This document shows positions 8,701 through 14,752 of a DNA stretch of 40,018 bases, in pieces (positions within the stretch are counted from its first letter, which is position 1; every line of letters starts with the position of its first letter). A program made the translations under genes and the position numbers. Origin of the DNA: Pseudomonadota bacterium (lineage in GTDB: Bacteria; Pseudomonadota; Alphaproteobacteria; Rhodospirillales; Magnetospirillaceae); the NCBI GenBank assembly GCA_021793155.1, contig JAJYTF010000037.1, positions 1 through 40,018 of the forward strand, given 5' to 3'. Under the pieces are notes generated by a model. That model saw only the letters and a list, made by a program, of their open reading frames with translations. It searched no databases and was not told the origin of the DNA.

Positions 8701-8875
8701 AGGAGAGGATCGAGGTGATGTTCCCATTGGTGCCGCAAAAGGCGATGGCGGAGTTTTCGGCCATGACGATGCCGTCGGGGCCGACTGCCAAAGCGTTGTC
8801 GGGGGGAACATAGCCTCCGGCCACAAGGTCGGTCATTGCGACGAACTTGCCGAGGATGGCGGAATTGCCGCTCAT
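5780..8875 (-). CDS. Large extracellular-type protein with DUF4214 repeats and EF-hand
   Basis: A protein of about 1031 aa. Residues 1 to about 430 are rich in short beta-type segments (DPRAVYDAASGHFIVTDDAV, DSWGDQPALATDG, GRWGDYSSAVADSSNAGAFW) that look like a beta-propeller. The middle has TITVTAAQLASDGKALAAISG, a pattern seen in secreted repeat proteins. Residues about 628-755 hold two DUF4214 repeats (FGRAPDLPGLEYW, LGRAPDAGGLAYW). The C-terminus has an EF-hand loop DLNGNHLVDANE (Asp1, Asn3, Asn5, Asp9, Glu12), so calcium binding is likely. There is no N-terminal signal peptide, so type I secretion is plausible but unproven. The ATG at 8875 is chosen over an upstream TTG at 8911; neither has a strong ribosome binding site. 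The function is unknown. Confidence 0.82.
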   Translation of the reverse strand: MSGNSAILGKFVAMTDLVAGGYVPPDNALAVGPDGIVMAENSAIAFCGTNGNITSILSFASFYPAALQYLGSADSQILTDPRAVYDAASGHFIVTDDAVSNDPNSKEVVSSILVAVSKDANPADGWTFTSIPTSTSTPVDSWGDQPALATDGTNVFFGTSNFYNYNSPNSGFYNSVADVVSLNGLVAAASVSGGTPPAHVSSTLAPSQIFQVAAETGNGAFYIANDVDALSVVFYADGTGFGPTSTVALGNIDQGLSSMSVAQKGTTQLLDAGDGRVNSAVTANGCLYAVFDVTPTSGPDAGQPTVHWVKLNVSDPNNPVLVAQGDISGSQFASGTATFNASVAVDGNGDLLINFVASGTNMLPTDYYVVHHAGTADGVFDAPVAYQSSAGAMDYGTGSTPGRWGDYSSAVADSSNAGAFWISNEYALGSGADWGTTVAHVVVGDGVTASQASAAQAASPMVVSDSAGNVAADLNSLESLAAAGKLGSILLTDPASPTITVTAAQLASDGKALAAISGPYALSVDGVSAAAAFVSQQNADGRGANGIAVDYAGAAPTGGNSVVGWQNAAFTGGANALVLDDGRSHYAVQVDETGNLAIVDNDTGQSISVTGDRYVVFNGGSDASPGVYDQIMFIETGADATLARLYTAAFGRAPDLPGLEYWQHLQDTGAQSTDNIAVAFVDSQEFQARFGANTTDVQFLTALYQNVLGRAPDAGGLAYWEGSLSQLTATDGSPMARALVLLDFANSQECLNDVGSWLVDTSKGGYADPQLLLPAQTVVNQAAQDHYLNTALIDGTALGSGSASATGFTVDGPGSSYGGAVSLSGAGGDTLVLSPVFTNAGIRAGYNNIVAATATGTIWIDSGTGNTLSLAPGGVTTVYLNGGSGTRIIGFTPGAGSTLGVFGQTTTPLQLLDGSTYAINGRNLSFATTDYVINIGNIGGGSAAEVATAANKAYAVADTNGSALSGTPGENLVFMGLDNGGNTEFWTFKNANPSQSADLNGNHLVDANEVGLLATVVGVAPASLKVTDLQG

Positions 8876-8911
8876 GCAGATAAAGCCCCGTCGTGTACTT
8901 CGTGCCGGCAA

Positions 8912-9078
8912 GTGTGCATCAGCAGCAGGGCACTTTCAACTGGTCAACAACTGTTCGATCTGGTGCCTGGCAGAACAGCGCATGCCCCGGGACTGCAATA
9001 AGGTTGATTGACTTCGTTGAGGGGTTGTGGCGTTTCTATGAAAAAAGCGTTGATGGTTTTTCCTGAAAGCCCCCGCAC
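8912..9078. promoter_or_regulatory. Divergent gap, promoters not resolved
   Basis: These 167 bp separate the divergent DUF4214 gene and the histidine phosphatase gene, so they should hold both promoters. The part from about 9000 to 9060 is T-rich with a run of six A, but I could not identify a reliable -35/-10 pair. Confidence 0.3.
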
Positions 9079-9651
9079 GTGGCAGTCAATTTTCCTCAGA
9101 TCCCGTTCTATTTCCTGCGCCATGGCGTCACCGACCATAACCTGCGCCGGCTGGTGATGGGGCAGCTGGACATCCCGCTGAACGACCAGGGGCGGCGCCA
9201 GGCACGGACGGCCGCCGCCCAGATCAGCACTCTGGGAATCACTTCGGTGGTTTGCAGCCCGTTGTCGCGGGCCCGCGAGACCGGCGAAATCGTCGCCACC
9301 CGGCTTGGCCTGCCGGTCATGCTGGCGGAAGGTCTGCGGGAACGGGACTGGGGGGAGATGACCGGCCGGCCCTACCATGAACTGGTACGGGATTCCACGC
9401 CGCGGGCGGCGGAAACGGCCGAACAGTTCAGGAGCCGGGTCCTCCTCGCCATGTCGATGTTGTCCAGTTCGTCGCCCACTCTCGTGGTCGCCCATTCGGG
9501 CGTCTGCAGAGTGTTGCGCCGCCATCTGAATGCCGGAGACGCGGCGGGGCCGGTGCCCAACGCCATACCGTTGCTGTTCACCCCGCTGCCGGAAGGCGGA
9601 TGGCGGGAAAGCGCGGTGACCCCGGCTTCCTGCGCCATTGCCTCGGAATAG
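9079..9651 (+). CDS. Histidine phosphatase family protein (phosphoglycerate mutase-like)
   Basis: A 190-aa member of the histidine phosphatase superfamily, which transfers phosphate through a phosphohistidine. The catalytic motif FLRHGVTDHN has His15, and the second histidine lies in VVAHSGV (His139). Arg of CSPLSRARET and the Glu-rich RERDWGEM segment complete the usual pocket. The length is normal for broad-specificity phosphatases such as CobC or GpmB relatives, and the substrate cannot be told from sequence. The GTG at 9079 is the only plausible start: a stop lies in frame at 9064 and no ATG follows before the RHG motif. The ribosome binding site is weak. It is a lone plus-strand gene between minus-strand neighbours. 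Confidence 0.85.
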   Translation: MAVNFPQIPFYFLRHGVTDHNLRRLVMGQLDIPLNDQGRRQARTAAAQISTLGITSVVCSPLSRARETGEIVATRLGLPVMLAEGLRERDWGEMTGRPYHELVRDSTPRAAETAEQFRSRVLLAMSMLSSSSPTLVVAHSGVCRVLRRHLNAGDAAGPVPNAIPLLFTPLPEGGWRESAVTPASCAIASE

Positions 9652-9655
9652 AGGG

Positions 9656-9943
9656 TTACAGCAGCCGGCCCACCCGGTCCTCGAAATCCTGCATCAGGTC
9701 GAACCATTCCAGATCGAACTGGTTCTTCAGCCGCGACCAAGCGCCGTCGGGCTCGTCGCCCAAGGTTTCCAGGCGATGCTCCAGTTGCTCACGTCGCCTT
9801 TCGAGTCCGGCCAGCCGGCCAGTCAGGTCGACCTTGGTGCGGTCATCGACCGGCCCGCCCAGGCGGCGGCGGATGCGGGCGATGGAAAAGCCCAGATCCT
9901 GCAGCCGGTGCCTCATTTCTTCCTGGTAGTCCGCTCTGCCCAT
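9656..9943 (-). CDS. Small coiled-coil hypothetical protein
   Basis: A 95-aa, highly charged and helical protein (RHRLQDLGFSIARIRRRLGG, RLAGLERRREQLEHRLETLG, FDLEWFDLMQDFEDRVGRLL). The heptad-like Leu/Arg spacing at residues about 40-65 suggests a coiled coil. There is no signal peptide, membrane segment or known motif. The ATG at 9943 is preferred over the one four codons upstream at 9955 because GGAG lies 6 nt before it. It ends 4 bp from the end of the convergent phosphatase gene and follows the liv operon on the same strand, after a hairpin. I do not recognise a family. Confidence 0.65.
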   Translation of the reverse strand: MGRADYQEEMRHRLQDLGFSIARIRRRLGGPVDDRTKVDLTGRLAGLERRREQLEHRLETLGDEPDGAWSRLKNQFDLEWFDLMQDFEDRVGRLL

Positions 9944-10012
9944 GGTGGTCTCCATGCCAACGTTCCATCAATCCATATGGCGTTGGTCATGGCCGTTCGC
10001 CAGATTTGGCTT

Positions 10013-10050
10013 CAGTCCCTCGCCGGATGGCCCCGCCCGGCGAGGGACTG
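10013..10050. repeat. Strong hairpin downstream of livM (copy 1 of a pair)
   Basis: A perfect 14-bp stem, CAGTCCCTCGCCGG at 10013-10026 and its complement at 10037-10050, encloses a 10-nt loop. It begins 12 bp after the livM stop on the minus strand, so it may protect the 3' end of the liv transcript or help terminate it; no U-tract follows. The core, including most of the loop, recurs at 39820-39849, so it is a dispersed repeat. Confidence 0.75.
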
Positions 10051-10061
10051 AAACCAGAGCT

Positions 10062-10997
10062 CTACCGGCGCCTGGATCTTTCGATGAAAGCCAGGGCTTC
10101 GCCCACGATGCCGCGGCGGAACAAGGTCACCACCAGGACGAAGATGACGCCCTGGATGATGGTGACCCATGCGCCGATATCGGCCAGGTAGTTTTCGATG
10201 GTGGTGACGACGAAGGCACCCACCACCGGGCCCAGCGCGGTCCCCATGCCGCCCAGCAGGGTCATCAGAACCACCTCGCCCGAGGTGTGCCATTGCACGT
10301 CGGTGAGTGACGCAAGCTGGAAGACCAGGGTCTTGACCGAACCGGCCAGGCCGGCCAGCGTCGCCGACAGGACGAAGGCGGCCAGCTTGAACCGCTCGGT
10401 CCTGTAGCCCAGTGAAATTGCCCGCGGCTCGTTTTCCCGGATGGCGGCGAGAACCTGGCCGAAAGGGGAGTGGATGGCGCGCCAGACGATCCACACGCCG
10501 ATGCCGAAGACCGCCAGGACCACGTAGTAGAGGACATACATGTCGTCCAGCGGCAACAGGCCGAACAATTTGCCGCGCGGTATGGCCTGGATGCCGTCCT
10601 CGCCATGGGTGAAGGGCGCTTGCACACAAAAGAAATAGACCATCTGGGCCAGGGCAAGAGTCACCATGGCGAAATAGATGCCGAGCCGGCGGATGGCCAG
10701 GACACCGAAGACCAACCCCATCGCGGCGGCCACGGCGACGCCGGCCAGGATGCCCAGTTCGGGGGTGGCGCCCCATTCCTTCATGGCGTGGCCGGTGACA
10801 TAGGCGGCGAAGCCGAAGAAGGCGGCATGGCCGAACGACAGAAGGCCGGTGTAGCCGAGCAGCAGGTTGAACGCCACGGCGAACAGGCCGAAACACAGCG
10901 CCTTCATCAGGAAGACGGGGTACACGGCATAAGGCGCCGCCAACGCCGCGGCTACCAACACTGTACCCCATATACGGCGCTGCAACATCTCAAGCAT
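10062..10997 (-). CDS. livM: Branched-chain amino-acid-type ABC permease LivM
   Basis: A 311-aa inner-membrane permease of the LivM type, pairing with LivH to form the channel of an ABC importer. It shows about eight to ten hydrophobic segments (for example MKALCFGLFAVAFNLLLGY, IYFAMVTLALAQMVYFFCV, YVVLAVFGIGVWIVW). The cytoplasmic coupling loop is IRENEPRAISLGYRTERFKL, typical of LivM. The start ATG at 10997 overlaps the end of livH by 8 nt, which suggests translational coupling. It is the last gene of the five-gene liv operon and is followed by a strong hairpin. The substrate may be leucine-type amino acids or another small amide or acid; the permease does not decide it. Confidence 0.93.
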   Translation of the reverse strand: MLEMLQRRIWGTVLVAAALAAPYAVYPVFLMKALCFGLFAVAFNLLLGYTGLLSFGHAAFFGFAAYVTGHAMKEWGATPELGILAGVAVAAAMGLVFGVLAIRRLGIYFAMVTLALAQMVYFFCVQAPFTHGEDGIQAIPRGKLFGLLPLDDMYVLYYVVLAVFGIGVWIVWRAIHSPFGQVLAAIRENEPRAISLGYRTERFKLAAFVLSATLAGLAGSVKTLVFQLASLTDVQWHTSGEVVLMTLLGGMGTALGPVVGAFVVTTIENYLADIGAWVTIIQGVIFVLVVTLFRRGIVGEALAFIERSRRR

Positions 10998-11877
10998 TCC
11001 GCCCGAACAGGCCGGCCGGCTTGATCAGCAGGACAATGGCCATGATGACGAAGATCACCGTCGCCGAGGCTTCGGGATAGAAGACCTTGGTCAGGCCCTC
11101 GATCAGCCCCAGCCCGAAACCGGTGAGCACCGAGCCGAGGATCGACCCCATGCCGCCGATGACCACCACGGCGAAGACGATGATGATGATGTTCGACCCC
11201 ATCAGAGGGTTGACCGAATAGAGCGGCGCCGCCAGCACGCCGGCGAAGCCGGCGAGAGCCGCGCCGAAGCCGTAGGTGCCGGTGATCAGCAACGGCACAT
11301 TGACGCCGAAGGCCCGGACCAGTGCCGGATTTTCCGTCGCGGCGCGCAGCAGGGCGCCGAGCCGGGTCTTCTCGATAGCCGCCCAAACGGCCAGGCAGGC
11401 GGCCAGGGCCACCAGAACGACCCAGCCGCGGTAGAGCGGCAGGAACATGAAACCCAGGTTGATCCCGCCCTGCAGCAGGCGGGGGGCCTGGTAGGCCTGC
11501 CCCGAGATGCCGTAGGCCTGGCGGAACAGTCCCTCGATGATCAAGGCCAGGCCGAAGGTCAGCAGCAGGCCGTAGAGGTTATCGAGTTTGTAGAGCCGGC
11601 GGAGCAGCAGCCGTTCGATCACCACGCCGATCAGCCCCACCGCCAGCGGCGCCACGACCAGGGCCAGCCAGTAATTGACGCCGGCATAGGCCAGCAGCAT
11701 CCAGGCGATGTACGCCCCCATCATGTACTGCGCCCCATGGGCGAAGTTGATGATGTTCAGCAGGCCGAAGATCAGGGCCAGCCCCAGGCTGAGCACGGCA
11801 TAGGAGGCGCCGTTGATCAGCCCCAGGAGGAGCTGGCCCATCAAGGCCTGGATGGGGATGCCGAGGAAGGTCATCAT
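10990..11877 (-). CDS. livH: Branched-chain amino-acid-type ABC permease LivH
   Basis: A 295-aa inner-membrane permease of the LivH type. It opens LLLGLINGASYAVLSLGLAL, a hallmark start of this family, and continues with about eight membrane segments. The coupling loop is ATENPALVRAFGVNV. It begins with two consecutive ATG codons at 11877 and 11874. The gap from the substrate-binding protein stop is 7 bp, and it overlaps livM by 8 nt. Its role is to form the translocation pore with LivM, driven by LivF and LivG. Confidence 0.93.
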   Translation of the reverse strand: MMTFLGIPIQALMGQLLLGLINGASYAVLSLGLALIFGLLNIINFAHGAQYMMGAYIAWMLLAYAGVNYWLALVVAPLAVGLIGVVIERLLLRRLYKLDNLYGLLLTFGLALIIEGLFRQAYGISGQAYQAPRLLQGGINLGFMFLPLYRGWVVLVALAACLAVWAAIEKTRLGALLRAATENPALVRAFGVNVPLLITGTYGFGAALAGFAGVLAAPLYSVNPLMGSNIIIIVFAVVVIGGMGSILGSVLTGFGLGLIEGLTKVFYPEASATVIFVIMAIVLLIKPAGLFGRNA

Positions 11878-11884
11878 GCCAGGA

Positions 11885-13111
11885 TCACTTCCCGGCGGAC
11901 GCCTGGACCAGCGGGCAACCGCCCTTGTCCATCGGCCGGAAGGCCTCGTCGCCCGGAATGGTGCGCAGGATCTTGAAGTAGTCCCACGGATACTTGCTCT
12001 CGGCCGGAGTCTTCACCTGCACCAGGTACATGTCGTGGACCATGCGGCCGTCGGCCCGGATATGGCCGTTCTTGGTGAACATGTCGTTGACCGGCATGCT
12101 CTTCATCGTCTCGACGACCTTTTTCGCCTCGTCCGTACCGGCCTTGTCGATGGCCTTCAGGTAGTGCATCACCGCCGAATAGACGCCGGCCTGGACGCTG
12201 GTGGGCATGCGCCCGCCACCCATCTTCTGCGACCAGCGCTTGGCCCAGGCGCGCGAGGCGTCGTCGTGGTCCCAGTACCAGGCGTCGGTCAGGACCAGGC
12301 CCTGCGCGGTTTCCAGCCCCAGGCTGTGGACGTCGGAGATGAAGGTCAGGAGGCCGGTCAGCTTCTGTCCACCCTGGGTGATGCCGAATTCATGAGCCTG
12401 CTTGATGGCGTTGATGGTGTCGGTGCCGGCGTTGGCCAGGCCGATGACCTTGGCGCCCGAGCCCTGCGCCTGCAGCAGGAACGACGAAAAGTCGGTGTTG
12501 GGGAACGGGGCGTTGACCGATCCCAGCACCTTGCCGCCGGCTTCTTTCACCGCTTCGCCCGTATCGTGTTCGAGGGCGTGGCCGAAGGCGTAGTCGGCGG
12601 TGATGAAGAACCAGGTGTCGCCCCCCTGCTTGGTCAGGGCCGTGCCGGTGCCATGGGCCTGGGCGTAGGTGTCATAGGTCCAGTGCACCATCGTCGGCGA
12701 GCAGGCCTTGCCGGTCAGGTCCGAGCTGCCGGCGGTCGAGTTCAGGTGGACGACGTCCTTGTTCTTGGTGATTTCCTGGATGGCCAGGGCAACCGAGGAG
12801 GTGGGGACGTCGACGATGGCGTCCACATGGTCCACGTCGATCCAGCGGTTGGCGATATTGGCGCCGACATCGGGCTTGTTCTGGTGGTCGGCCGACAGCA
12901 GCTGGATCGGGGCGCCATGCACCTTGCCGCCGAAGTCGTCGATGGCCATTTGCGCCGCCACCACCGAACCCTGGCCGGCCAGGTCGGAATAGGCGCCGGA
13001 CTGGTCGTTGAGCACGCCGATCTTCACCACATTGTCGGAGATCTGCGCCTGAGCCGTGCCGGCGGCGAGAAGGGCCGCCGCGGCGAAAGTGAGTGTCCAT
13101 TTCAACGTCAT
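11885..13111 (-). CDS. Periplasmic substrate-binding protein of the liv-type transporter
   Basis: A 408-aa periplasmic binding protein of the Leu/Ile/Val type (Peripla_BP_6 fold). Residues 1-22 are a signal peptide (WTLTFAAAALLAAGTAQA, cleaved before QIS). The mature start VVKIGVLNDQSGAYSDLAGQ is typical of the fold. The frame is open 67 codons further upstream to 13312, but that part overlaps livF and the intergenic repeat. The ATG at 13111 has GGGAGG 5 nt before it and gives the signal peptide. Placement between livF and livH ties it to this transporter. This subgroup often binds ligands other than leucine, so the substrate is left open. Confidence 0.92.
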   Translation of the reverse strand: MTLKWTLTFAAAALLAAGTAQAQISDNVVKIGVLNDQSGAYSDLAGQGSVVAAQMAIDDFGGKVHGAPIQLLSADHQNKPDVGANIANRWIDVDHVDAIVDVPTSSVALAIQEITKNKDVVHLNSTAGSSDLTGKACSPTMVHWTYDTYAQAHGTGTALTKQGGDTWFFITADYAFGHALEHDTGEAVKEAGGKVLGSVNAPFPNTDFSSFLLQAQGSGAKVIGLANAGTDTINAIKQAHEFGITQGGQKLTGLLTFISDVHSLGLETAQGLVLTDAWYWDHDDASRAWAKRWSQKMGGGRMPTSVQAGVYSAVMHYLKAIDKAGTDEAKKVVETMKSMPVNDMFTKNGHIRADGRMVHDMYLVQVKTPAESKYPWDYFKILRTIPGDEAFRPMDKGGCPLVQASAGK

Positions 13112-13132
13112 CGCTTCCTCCCGTTCCCTGTT

Positions 13133-13194
13133 GTCGTTCCCGCGCAAGCGGGAATCCATGGTGCCGGCTGGATCCCCGCCTGCGCGGGGATGAC
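13133..13194. repeat. Palindromic repeat inside the liv operon
   Basis: Arms 13133-13158 and 13169-13194 are imperfect inverted repeats. Each contains its own short hairpin (TTCCCGC-GCAA-GCGGGAA in the left arm, CCCCGC-CTGC-GCGGGG in the right). It resembles the widespread proteobacterial intergenic repeat with paired CCCGC/GCGGG stems. It sits in the 100-bp gap between livF and the binding-protein gene, where such elements can alter mRNA stability and protein ratios. It is the only sizeable gap inside this operon. Confidence 0.8.
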
Positions 13195-13211
13195 GGGGTG
13201 TGCCGGCTCCT

Positions 13212-13910
13212 TCACACCCCCAGATATCCTTGCAGCGCGGTCGTGCTGGCCTGGCTGTTGAGTACGCAGTCCACCACCCGGCCATGTTCCACCACGTAGT
13301 GGCGGTCGGCAACGCCGACGGCGAAATGGAAATTCTGTTCGACCAGAAGGATGGTGAAACCCCGTTCCTTCAGTTGACCCAGGATGGCGCCGATATGCTG
13401 CACGATCACCGGCGCCAGCCCCTCGGTCGGCTCGTCGAGCAGCAGCAGTGTCGCCCCGGTGCGCAGGATGCGGGCGATGGCAAGCATCTGCTGCTCGCCC
13501 CCCGACAGTTTGGTGCCCTGGCTGTCGGCCCGTTCCGCCAGGCGGGGAAACAGTTCGTGCACCTCGGCCAGGCTCAGGCCGCCGGGCCGGATAACCGGCG
13601 GCAGCACCAGGTTTTCGGCGACCGTCAGGCTCGAGAAGATGCCCCGTTCCTCGGGGCAATAGGCGATGCCCAGGCGGGCGATACGGTTGGACGGCAGGCG
13701 GATGGTCTCGGTGTCTTCGAAGGTCACCGAGCCGCTGCGGCGCCCGACCATCCCCATGACGGCCTTGAGCGTCGTCGTCTTGCCGGCGCCATTGCGGCCA
13801 AGCAAAGTCACCACCTCGCCTTGCCGCACTTCGAAATCCATGCCGTGCAGGATGTGGGACTCGCCATACCAGGCACGGAGATCGCGGACGCTGAGAAGCG
13901 GCTCAGCCAT
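13212..13910 (-). CDS. livF: ABC transporter ATP-binding protein LivF
   Basis: A 232-aa cytoplasmic ATPase of the LivF type. Walker A is GRNGAGKT at 38-45, the signature motif LSGGEQQ at 135-141, and Walker B LLLLDEP with the catalytic Glu160. The switch segment reads VEQN, as is usual for LivF. The length is typical. Its ATG at 13910 overlaps the end of livG by 8 nt (ATGGCTGA), so the two ATPases are probably co-translated. It powers import through LivHM. Confidence 0.95.
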   Translation of the reverse strand: MAEPLLSVRDLRAWYGESHILHGMDFEVRQGEVVTLLGRNGAGKTTTLKAVMGMVGRRSGSVTFEDTETIRLPSNRIARLGIAYCPEERGIFSSLTVAENLVLPPVIRPGGLSLAEVHELFPRLAERADSQGTKLSGGEQQMLAIARILRTGATLLLLDEPTEGLAPVIVQHIGAILGQLKERGFTILLVEQNFHFAVGVADRHYVVEHGRVVDCVLNSQASTTALQGYLGV

Positions 13911-14658
13911 GGGCGGTTCCCATATAGGCCTCGATCACCTGGGGGTCGCGCGACACCGAATGGTAGTCGCCCTCGGCCAGGATCTGGCCGCGGGCCAGAA
14001 CGGTGATGGTGTCCGACAGGTCGGCGACAACCGCCAGATTGTGTTCCACCATCAGTACGGTCCGGCCCTTGGCGACCTCGCGGATCAGGCGGGCGATGCG
14101 GTCGATATCCTCGCGGCCCATGCCGGCCATGGGTTCGTCGAGCAGAAGCATCTCCGGTTCCAGGGCCAGGGTGGTGGCGATCTCCAGCGCCCGTTTGCGA
14201 CCGTAGCTGAGTTCCACCGCGGGGGTTTCCACGAAATCGGCGATGCCGACGGCGGCCGCGAGTTCCCGGGCGCGGCCGTTGAGGACGTCGAGGCTCTGGT
14301 CCGAACGCCAGAAATGGAACGAGGTGCCGAGACCCCGCTGCAAGGCGACGCGGATGTTCTCGAGAACGGTCATGTGGGGAAAGACGGCCGATATCTGGAA
14401 GCTGCGCACCATGCCGGCACGGGCCACGCTGGCCGGGTCGGCGCGGGTAATGTCGCGGCCGTTGTAAAGAATCCGCCCCTTGCTGGGCTGCAGGAACTTG
14501 GTGATGAGATTGAAACAGGTGGTCTTGCCGGCTCCGTTGGGGCCGATCAGCGCGTGGATTGTTCCGCGTCTGACCTTCAGGCCGACCTCGCGCACGGCAA
14601 AGAAGCCCTTGAACTCCTTCGTCAGGTCCTGCGTTTGGATGATCCAGTCGTCCGTCAC
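13903..14658 (-). CDS. livG: ABC transporter ATP-binding protein LivG
   Basis: A 251-aa ATPase of the LivG type and first gene of the liv operon. Walker A is GPNGAGKT at 39-46, the Q-loop SFQ at 86-88, the signature LSYGRKR at 150-156, Walker B LLLDEP at 171-176, and the switch His206 in VEHN. The start is taken as the GTG at 14658, preceded by AAGGGA at a usable distance. An upstream TTG at 14691 would add 11 residues with no family resemblance. The 94 bp before the GTG must hold the operon promoter; TAAACT near 14721-14726 on the minus strand is a possible -10 but has no well-spaced -35. Confidence 0.93.
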   Translation of the reverse strand: MTDDWIIQTQDLTKEFKGFFAVREVGLKVRRGTIHALIGPNGAGKTTCFNLITKFLQPSKGRILYNGRDITRADPASVARAGMVRSFQISAVFPHMTVLENIRVALQRGLGTSFHFWRSDQSLDVLNGRARELAAAVGIADFVETPAVELSYGRKRALEIATTLALEPEMLLLDEPMAGMGREDIDRIARLIREVAKGRTVLMVEHNLAVVADLSDTITVLARGQILAEGDYHSVSRDPQVIEAYMGTAHG

Positions 14659-14752
14659 GCGCCCATCCCTTCGGCCCCCGGCCCGGGGCAAGGGTGGAAG
14701 ACGCCTTGCCCAATTCAGAGTTTAGCCTTCTGCGAGTGGCAGCAAACTATAC

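Noticed and set aside
4587-8738. 1383-aa open frame on the minus strand
   Set aside because: It runs antisense through ecm, across the intergenic gap and into another frame of the DUF4214 gene; Arg/Gln-rich low-complexity translation, no domain.
5747-9001. 1084-aa open frame on the plus strand opposite the DUF4214 gene
   Set aside because: Antisense shadow; the opposite strand encodes DUF4214 and EF-hand motifs.
13112-13312. 67-residue N-terminal extension of the periplasmic binding protein
   Set aside because: It overlaps livF and the palindromic repeat; the downstream ATG has GGGAGG and a proper signal peptide.
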